Below, in pieces: positions 4,796-9,519 of a DNA stretch of 9,519 bases. The stretch's first letter is position 1. Each line of letters starts with the position of its first letter. Below the pieces are notes generated by a model. That model was given only the letters and a program-made list of their open reading frames with translations, did not search any database and was not told the origin of the DNA. Source of the stretch: an uncultured Hyphomonadaceae bacterium (GTDB lineage: Bacteria; Pseudomonadota; Alphaproteobacteria; Caulobacterales; Hyphomonadaceae); NCBI GenBank assembly GCA_938049795.1, contig CALLCD010000293.1, forward strand, positions 1 through 9,519, in the 5' to 3' direction. The translations under genes were made by a program, and so were the position numbers.

Positions 4796-6877
4796 CTACC
4801 AGATTCCCACACGCGCCTCAGGCGGGAGATAGAGCGCGTCCTCCGGCCCGACATCGAACGCTTCATACCAGGCGTCCATATTGCGCACGATCCCATTGAC
4901 CCGCAGCGCCATCGGGCTGTGATTGTCGGACAGCACACGCCGGCGGACATTCGCTTCGGTTCGCTTATAGCGCCGCGCCTGTGCCCGCCCGAGAAAGAAT
5001 CGTTGCGCGCCCGTATAGCCGTCCAGCACGGGCGCTTCGGCTCCGTTCATCTGCAAGACATAAGCGTCATAGGCCACTTGCATGCCCGCCAGATCGCCAA
5101 TGTTCTCGCCAAGGGTCTGGCGGCCCTTCACAAACAGTCCGGGCAATACCTCGTAGGCATCAAATTGCGCCACCAATTGCGCGCCCGCACGGTCAAACGC
5201 CGCCTTGTCCGCATCCGTCCACCAATTGGCCAGCCGTCCATCGCCATCATAATGCGCGCCGCGATCATCAAAGCCGTGACCAATCTCATGGCCGATAATC
5301 GTGCCGATGGCGCCATAGTTGAGCGCTGCGTCTGCGGCCGCATCAAACAAGGGCGACTGCACATAGCCCGCTGGTACAAATACGGTGTTGCGGCTATGGC
5401 TGTAGAACGCGTTGACCGTTTGCGGGGCAGATGACCAATAGCGTCGATCCATCCCCTCCCCGAGCCGTCCAAGCTGCCAGCGCCGTCTGTCCGCCCGCAA
5501 GGCACGGACATTGGCGAACAGATCGAACGCGTCGATCTCCAAATCGTCATAGTCACGCCGGACATCCGGATAGCCGATCTCGCCTTGCATCTTGTCGAGC
5601 TTTTCAAGCGCAGCCGTCTTGGTGGGCCCCGACATCCAGTCGAGCGCCTTTATACGTGCGGCATAAGCGCGTTTGATGTTCTCGAACATCTCCTGCATCT
5701 GGCTTTGGGTCTCTTCGGAGATGTAGCGCTCGACATAGCGTTCGCCGACGGCATGTTCGAGCCGACTGTTCACGAAGCTGACCGCCCGCAGCTCTCTTGG
5801 CCGCCGGACCATCTGCCCGCGCAATTTGTGGCGGTAGAACTCGAAGTGCGGTTCGGCAAATCGCTGCGGCATATAGGTGGCATTTGCGCGGACATAATGG
5901 AAGGCCAGATAGTCACGCCATGTTGAAACCGGCGTCTTGGCGAAGAGGTCCGCAAGCCCTTCGACCGCGCCCACTTCGCGCAGGATCACGCTTGTCTCGG
6001 CGCCAAGCCCTTTGGCCTCAAGAAAGGTCTGCCAGGGAAAGCCCGCCATATCTTCGGCCAGCGTCCGGGTCTCGCGCGGATTGTAGGTCCGTGTTACGTC
6101 GCGCCGTTCGCCTCGGCTCCAATGCAGTTTGGCCATCGCCACTTCGAGCGCCAGCATGTCTGCCGCGCGCTCTGCCGGATAGTCCTTACCCAGAGTGCTA
6201 AACACCAAGGTGATATGTTCGAGATAAGCGGCGCGCAATCTGTCAAGCGCTGCGCTCTGGCCGATATAGAAAAACTGGTCTGGCAGGCCGAGGCCGGACT
6301 GGCTGATCATCACCACGCCTTGTCCGGGCGCTTTGGGATCATTGCCGACGGATGCTGCAATGGGTCCGCCGGTCGACATTTCCGCGTCCGCCATGATCCG
6401 CGCAACATGTTCGTGCGTGTCGGCTTCGCGGATTTGCGTGAGCGCGCCCTCGAACGGCGTCATACCGGCAATCTCGACACGGGCCTCATCAAGATAGCTC
6501 AGATAAAGGTCGCGGATCTTCTGGTCCTCGCTGCCGCGCGCGGGATGGCGACCGACCAGATCCTGAATGATCTCGGCAATGCGCGCTTCATTGCGCTCAC
6601 GCATGACCACGGAGAAGCCGGTGCCGGTGCGCTGGGGCGGAATGGGCGTGGTCGCCAGCCATGTGCCATTGGCGTAGCGAAAGAAATCATCACCCGGCGA
6701 AACGGACGTGTCTCTGGTCTCGAGCGGAAACCCCCATGCGCCAAGCACCGGCACTGGATCGGGCGCGACCTCGACCACAGGCTCTACCACATCCACCGCC
6801 TCCGTCACGCCACCACAGCCGCCAAGGCCTGCGAGCAAAATCGCAAGCGACAGGAAAGAAGAGAAACGAAGCGACAT
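4796..6877 (-). CDS. M13 family zinc metallopeptidase (neprilysin/PepO-like), predicted lipoprotein
   Basis: The protein has 693 residues, full length for the M13 family. The N-terminus is a lipoprotein signal: a hydrophobic stretch (about 5-19) followed by the lipobox LGGC, with Cys21 as the lipidated residue. A Val/Pro/Glu-rich linker follows. The N-terminal M13 domain spans roughly 55-440 and the peptidase domain the rest. Catalytic features: NTVFVPAG (about 497-504), the zinc motif HEIGH (His530, Glu531, His534), the third zinc ligand Glu591 with Asp595 in ENIGD, and His653 in DNHSP, equivalent to the transition-state histidine of neprilysin. It ends in the family-typical RVxIW. It should act as a periplasmic or outer-membrane-anchored endopeptidase on short peptides. 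The start at 6877 is the only one that preserves the signal; its ribosome binding site is weak (GGA six bases upstream). The gene lies 85 bases after the acyl-CoA dehydrogenase stop and may be cotranscribed without a functional link. Confidence 0.95.
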   Translation of the reverse strand: MSLRFSSFLSLAILLAGLGGCGGVTEAVDVVEPVVEVAPDPVPVLGAWGFPLETRDTSVSPGDDFFRYANGTWLATTPIPPQRTGTGFSVVMRERNEARIAEIIQDLVGRHPARGSEDQKIRDLYLSYLDEARVEIAGMTPFEGALTQIREADTHEHVARIMADAEMSTGGPIAASVGNDPKAPGQGVVMISQSGLGLPDQFFYIGQSAALDRLRAAYLEHITLVFSTLGKDYPAERAADMLALEVAMAKLHWSRGERRDVTRTYNPRETRTLAEDMAGFPWQTFLEAKGLGAETSVILREVGAVEGLADLFAKTPVSTWRDYLAFHYVRANATYMPQRFAEPHFEFYRHKLRGQMVRRPRELRAVSFVNSRLEHAVGERYVERYISEETQSQMQEMFENIKRAYAARIKALDWMSGPTKTAALEKLDKMQGEIGYPDVRRDYDDLEIDAFDLFANVRALRADRRRWQLGRLGEGMDRRYWSSAPQTVNAFYSHSRNTVFVPAGYVQSPLFDAAADAALNYGAIGTIIGHEIGHGFDDRGAHYDGDGRLANWWTDADKAAFDRAGAQLVAQFDAYEVLPGLFVKGRQTLGENIGDLAGMQVAYDAYVLQMNGAEAPVLDGYTGAQRFFLGRAQARRYKRTEANVRRRVLSDNHSPMALRVNGIVRNMDAWYEAFDVGPEDALYLPPEARVGIW

Positions 6878-6962
6878 GAAAAGTCCGGATCAATTGGTGG
6901 CGGCCAACTCTTACCGTGTCGGCGTGTGGTCTGCCAGAGCCAGCCTGTAATCGCGGCCAGAG

Positions 6963-8084
6963 CTAGAACCCTTGCAGCCGCGCATAGCGGTCACGGTGGA
7001 ACGCCCCGCCGCCATACATGGCCTCGGCCACACGCGCGCGCTTGAGGATAAAACCCGCCTCATGCGCATCGGTCATGCCGATCCCGCCATGCATCTGCAC
7101 GCATTCATTCGATACCAGATGCAGCGTGTCCGAGGCGCGCGCTTTGGCAAGGCTGGCAAGCTCGGCAACATCATTGCGCCCGGTATCTGCCGCCGACAGC
7201 GCTGCGGCCACCGATGAACGCGTTAGCTCCAATTCGGTGAACATGATCGCGGCGCGGTGCTGCAAGCCCTGAAACGAGCCGATCAGTTGGCCGAACTGTT
7301 TGCGGGTTTGCAGATATTCGAGCGTCATCTCGAACGCCATCGTCGCGCTGCCCAGCATTTCGGCGGCCAGTCCGATCCGCGCCAGATCGAGCACTTGTTC
7401 TGTAAGTATAAGCCCATCCGCCTCCCCGACCCGTGCGCTGGCGTCCACCCGTACGCCATCAAGCATCAGATCAGCTGCGCCATGAGCGTCAAGCGTGTTG
7501 AGTGTGTTTATGCCCAGCCCATCGGTCTCGCGCGGCACCAGAAAAAGGCTCAGCCCGTCCCCTCCGCCCGTGCGCGCGACGACCATAAACAAGTCAGCGA
7601 ACTGCCCGTTCGGCACAAAGCGTTTGCTGCCGGAGAGGGTATAGCCGTCGCCGTCCTGTTTCGCGGTTGTGGCGATGGCGGCCGGATTGTGATGTGCGCC
7701 TTCGTCAAGTGCCAGCGCGGTTGTCGTTTCGCCGGATGCGATCTTACCGAGCCATTGGTCGCGCTGGGTTTCCGAGCCGCCCAGCGTCAAGACGGAGGCG
7801 CCAATCAAAGCGGTCTGCAAAAGCGGCGTTGCTGCCAGCGTGCGCCCCTGCGCTTCCATGATCTGACCCATGCCAACCATGCCGAAATCAGACCCGTCAT
7901 AGGCTTCGGGCACCAAGACGCCAAAGAAGCCAAGCTCGGCCAGCTTTGCCCGCGCTTCGGCATCGACGCCATTGGCCCCCGCATCGCGCAAGCCCCGAAG
8001 CCTCGAAATGGGCAATTCATCCCGCGCAAAGGCCATTGCCGTATCGCGCAACATTTGCTGGTCTTCGGTCAGGATAAAAGTCAT
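6963..8084 (-). CDS. Acyl-CoA dehydrogenase family protein lacking the usual catalytic glutamate motif
   Basis: The protein has 373 residues. It begins MTFILTEDQQML, the usual N-terminal helix of the family, and continues with the flavin/substrate middle region (SGSKRFVPNG, about 153-162), the signature RKQFGQLIGSFQGLQHR (about 261-277) and the nucleotide-contact segment QMHGGIGMTDAHEAG (about 330-344). Where classical enzymes have the catalytic Glu in a YEGT-like motif, this one reads MYGGGAFHRDRYA (about 356-368), with no Glu at that place. This resembles the smaller subunits of heteromeric (alpha2-beta2) acyl-CoA dehydrogenases known from mycobacterial sterol side-chain degradation. The start at 8084 has AGGCGG eight bases upstream; a longer frame begins at a GTG at 8117 with an ATG at 8102, but both precede the conserved N-terminus. 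A partner with a full glutamate motif lies upstream (8940-9519). Substrate is unknown; a branched or ring-attached acyl-CoA is possible. Confidence 0.9.
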   Translation of the reverse strand: MTFILTEDQQMLRDTAMAFARDELPISRLRGLRDAGANGVDAEARAKLAELGFFGVLVPEAYDGSDFGMVGMGQIMEAQGRTLAATPLLQTALIGASVLTLGGSETQRDQWLGKIASGETTTALALDEGAHHNPAAIATTAKQDGDGYTLSGSKRFVPNGQFADLFMVVARTGGGDGLSLFLVPRETDGLGINTLNTLDAHGAADLMLDGVRVDASARVGEADGLILTEQVLDLARIGLAAEMLGSATMAFEMTLEYLQTRKQFGQLIGSFQGLQHRAAIMFTELELTRSSVAAALSAADTGRNDVAELASLAKARASDTLHLVSNECVQMHGGIGMTDAHEAGFILKRARVAEAMYGGGAFHRDRYARLQGF

Positions 8085-8154
8085 GGAGCGGGCCGCCTGC
8101 ATTCGGAAGTGAAACACGCGTCTACGATAGCGGGTGGGGGCTGACCTGCAAGGG

Positions 8155-8172
8155 TTGACGTAGGGTCGTCAA
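8155..8172. promoter_or_regulatory. Perfect inverted repeat, possible operator
   Basis: TTGACG (8155-8160) and CGTCAA (8167-8172) are perfect 6-base arms around TAGGGT, about 70 bases before the acyl-CoA dehydrogenase ATG at 8084. They also lie 21 bases after the stop of the membrane-protein gene. The form fits a dimeric repressor site, and one arm is also TTGACG, a typical alphaproteobacterial -35 on either strand. No good -10 is found at normal spacing. It could also be a transcript-end hairpin, but no T tract follows. I cannot assign a regulator. Confidence 0.4.
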
Positions 8173-8192
8173 TTGGTCGTGCGCCCAGGTCT

Positions 8193-8831
8193 CTACATCC
8201 CCCAGCTTGATTTCAGAGCGCGCAGCCGCGCCACAAGACCCCGAAGCCTTCGGGCCTTGTAGGAATAGGATTTGAGCACAGCCTTTTCCTCGGCCTTTTT
8301 CCGATTGTGGATTTCGATTTGCCGGGCGGTCATGCGCGGACGGGCTGCTTTTCTCAGTGCCCGCGCCTTGAGCACCATGCGCGGGACAATGCCCAGCACA
8401 ATGCCTCCCGCAATGCCGCAGGACAGATAGCCGACATGATCGGCGGTGAGTTGATAGCCAAACCGTGCAATCAGTGCCTCAATCTCGGACACTTTGTTGC
8501 CGCTGATGCGCGAGCGCATGCTGACAAGGTATAAGATGAAGATTGCGGTCGGTTCTGTCGAGAGGGCGGAAATCCCGTGGGTGACGCGGTTCAGGGTCAA
8601 CACAAACCCCAGCAGCAGTCCGGCTCCAGCCAAACCATAAGCATAGTGCGGCGCCGAGAGCGTGATGACGACCCCCAGAATGGGCAAGGTCACAATGCTC
8701 ATCACGCATTTCTTGCGGGCCTCAGGCGTTGCATCCGGCCGCAATGCGTTTTCAAGCACGCCCGTAATCTGGACATATGCAATCGACAATGCCGCCAGAA
8801 AGAAAATGAATCCGATACTGTTATAGTCCAT
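8193..8831 (-). CDS. Integral membrane protein of unknown function with a basic cytoplasmic tail
   Basis: I do not recognise this 212-residue protein. Hydrophobic segments suggest five membrane helices at about 5-24, 44-60, 63-80, 92-105 and 133-154. The last 58 residues contain no membrane segment and are very rich in Arg, Lys and Ala (for example RKKAEEKAVLKSYSYKARRLR). By the positive-inside rule this tail should be cytoplasmic, perhaps helical and able to touch nucleic acid or anionic lipid. A soluble stretch between helices four and five (about 106-130) contains a short charged segment. The start at 8831 is supported by AGAGGG (8843-8838) six bases upstream; a GTG at 8867 would add 12 less plausible residues. 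A CtrA-like box and a possible -10 lie directly upstream, giving the gene its own promoter although it sits between two acyl-CoA dehydrogenase genes. Confidence 0.75.
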   Translation of the reverse strand: MDYNSIGFIFFLAALSIAYVQITGVLENALRPDATPEARKKCVMSIVTLPILGVVITLSAPHYAYGLAGAGLLLGFVLTLNRVTHGISALSTEPTAIFILYLVSMRSRISGNKVSEIEALIARFGYQLTADHVGYLSCGIAGGIVLGIVPRMVLKARALRKAARPRMTARQIEIHNRKKAEEKAVLKSYSYKARRLRGLVARLRALKSSWGM

Positions 8832-8852
8832 TCCAAGCCCTCTTTGGGACGC

Positions 8853-8858
8853 AGAATA
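8853..8858 (-). promoter_or_regulatory. Possible -10 element of the membrane-protein promoter
   Basis: On the minus strand GCTATTCT contains TATTCT (8858-8853), 4 of 6 to TATAAT, and resembles the GCTA-type -10 of Caulobacter housekeeping promoters. Transcription would start near 8846, about 15 bases before the ATG at 8831. No recognisable -35 stands at the right distance; the CtrA-like box occupies that place, as in activator-dependent promoters. Confidence 0.4.
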
Positions 8859-8869
8859 GCAAAACACGA

Positions 8870-8885
8870 TTAAACGACATTTAAC
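8870..8885 (-). promoter_or_regulatory. CtrA box-like site before the membrane-protein gene
   Basis: On the plus strand the sequence reads TTAA (8870-8873), seven bases, then TTAAC (8881-8885), an exact match to the CtrA consensus TTAA-N7-TTAAC. The two half-sites are also part of a tandem 10-base repeat (ATTAAACGAC / ATTTAACGCC, 8869-8888). The centre is about 31 bases upstream of the predicted transcription start, overlapping the -35 position, where CtrA binds at promoters it activates in Caulobacter. The motif is short and unequivocal only if the host encodes CtrA. Confidence 0.55.
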
Positions 8886-8939
8886 GCCGGAGTTGCGTGC
8901 TATACCAATTTTAGATCAGAGGCTGCAATGGTCCTCGCC

Positions 8940-9519
8940 CTATTGGTGCTCACGCAACCCCAGAACGCGTTTGGCAATGACATTGAGGTTCACTTCCGAT
9001 GTGCCGCCCTCAATCGAATTGCCTTTGGCCCGCAGCATGGCACGCGTCGCCCCAAGCTCATCACTGTCAAAGCCCTCGCCCGACCAGCCAAGGCCGTCCG
9101 TGCCGAGCGCCTCGACAACAAGTTCGGTCTTGTCCTGATTGAGTTTGGCGCCGCAATATTTGAGAATAGATGTCGTCGGACCAATATCGCCGCCCGCCTT
9201 GGCCGTCTCCGTGCTGCGCCGCACCGTTAGGCCGAACGCTTTGTTGTACATCAGATGCTTGGCCAGCCGCGCGCGCAGATCGCCATCGGCCAGTGTGCCG
9301 TCTGCCTGCACGCCGATTTTCGCCTTGGCAATATCATGTGCGCCCAGCGCGCCCGCGCCGGCTGTGCTTGCGCCAAAGCCCGATGAGGAGATCGACTGGC
9401 GCTCGAACTGCAAGAGCCGTTTGGCAATCGTCCAGCCCGCATTGACCTCGCCGACAAGCTGGTCTTTCGGCACTTTGACATCGGTAAAGAAGGTTTCGCA
9501 AAATGGCGAGGAGCCGGAG
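8940..9519 (-). CDS. Acyl-CoA dehydrogenase with catalytic glutamate, C-terminal half only
   Basis: The frame is open to the right edge, so about 192 C-terminal residues are visible and the start lies outside. The visible part begins SPFCETFFTDVKVPKDQLVG, the end of the beta-sheet domain, and passes GEVNAGWTIAKRLLQFER at the start of the C-terminal helical domain. It includes ILKYCGAKLNQDK and ends in NSIEGGTSEVNLNVIAKRVLGL. The Glu of IEGGTSEV is at the place of the catalytic base that removes the alpha proton of the acyl-CoA. Such enzymes pass electrons to electron-transfer flavoprotein. The spacing of motifs fits the FadE-type family in which one subunit carries the catalytic residue and pairs with a shorter one; the gene at 6963-8084 is a candidate partner. 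Expected full length is around 390-400 residues. No terminator is seen after the TAG at 8942-8940. Confidence 0.92.
   Translation of the reverse strand, partial: SGSSPFCETFFTDVKVPKDQLVGEVNAGWTIAKRLLQFERQSISSSGFGASTAGAGALGAHDIAKAKIGVQADGTLADGDLRARLAKHLMYNKAFGLTVRRSTETAKAGGDIGPTTSILKYCGAKLNQDKTELVVEALGTDGLGWSGEGFDSDELGATRAMLRAKGNSIEGGTSEVNLNVIAKRVLGLREHQ

Noticed and set aside
6878..6962. Imperfect inverted repeat TTGG-N6-CCAA between the acyl-CoA dehydrogenase and M13 peptidase genes.
   Set aside because: The arms are only four bases with no T tract, so this is expected by chance.
4796..8144. Several long plus-strand open frames opposite the M13 peptidase and acyl-CoA dehydrogenase genes (for example 6122-7045 and 7257-8144).
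   Set aside because: They are antisense shadows of well-supported genes with complete family motifs; their translations show no recognisable domain and are rich in Arg and His.

Overview
The window reads as chromosomal DNA of a GC-rich alphaproteobacterium. The best guess is a relative of the Caulobacterales/Hyphomonadaceae. That guess rests on the gene set (a CYP153-type P450, a DUF2853 protein, several acyl-CoA dehydrogenases), the alphaproteobacterial style of the promoters, and one perfect match to the CtrA consensus TTAA-N7-TTAAC. It is inference from composition and families, not from any marker gene. No mobile element, CRISPR array, tRNA or rRNA is visible.

Left part, plus strand (1-1210). 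The end of an unrecognised gene (stop at 221-223) is followed by a small hairpin. Then comes an iron-storage unit: a Bfd-like [2Fe-2S] ferredoxin (303-503) and bacterioferritin (655-1134). A strong Fur-box-like palindrome overlaps a perfect -35 hexamer just before bfd, whose transcript may be leaderless. A clear intrinsic terminator closes the unit. Bacterioferritin stores iron as a ferric core and Bfd donates the electrons that release it.

Middle part, minus strand (1229-4192). A membrane-anchored FMN-binding glutamate-synthase-family protein (4192-2603) lies upstream of a cytochrome P450 with the hallmarks of CYP153, the soluble terminal alkane or fatty-acid hydroxylases (2485-1229). The genes are 117 bases apart and could be cotranscribed. 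No ferredoxin or ferredoxin reductase dedicated to the P450 is in the window.

A single plus-strand gene (4367-4708), a DUF2853 protein, follows with its own ribosome binding site and a textbook terminator.

Right part, minus strand (4796-9519). Read in the direction of transcription: the C-terminal part of an acyl-CoA dehydrogenase that keeps the catalytic-glutamate motif (enters from the right edge, stops at 8940); a five-helix membrane protein of unknown function preceded by a CtrA-like box (8831-8193); a second acyl-CoA dehydrogenase lacking that glutamate motif (8084-6963); and an M13 (neprilysin/PepO-like) zinc metallopeptidase made as a lipoprotein (6877-4796). The two dehydrogenases look like the two halves of a heteromeric enzyme of the kind known from sterol side-chain degradation. 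With CYP153 they suggest a lifestyle that uses hydrophobic carbon sources.

I did not find a convincing new multi-gene system. The observations most worth following are the CtrA box before an unknown membrane protein, the divided dehydrogenase pair, the Fur-controlled and probably leaderless bfd, and the P450 without redox partners.
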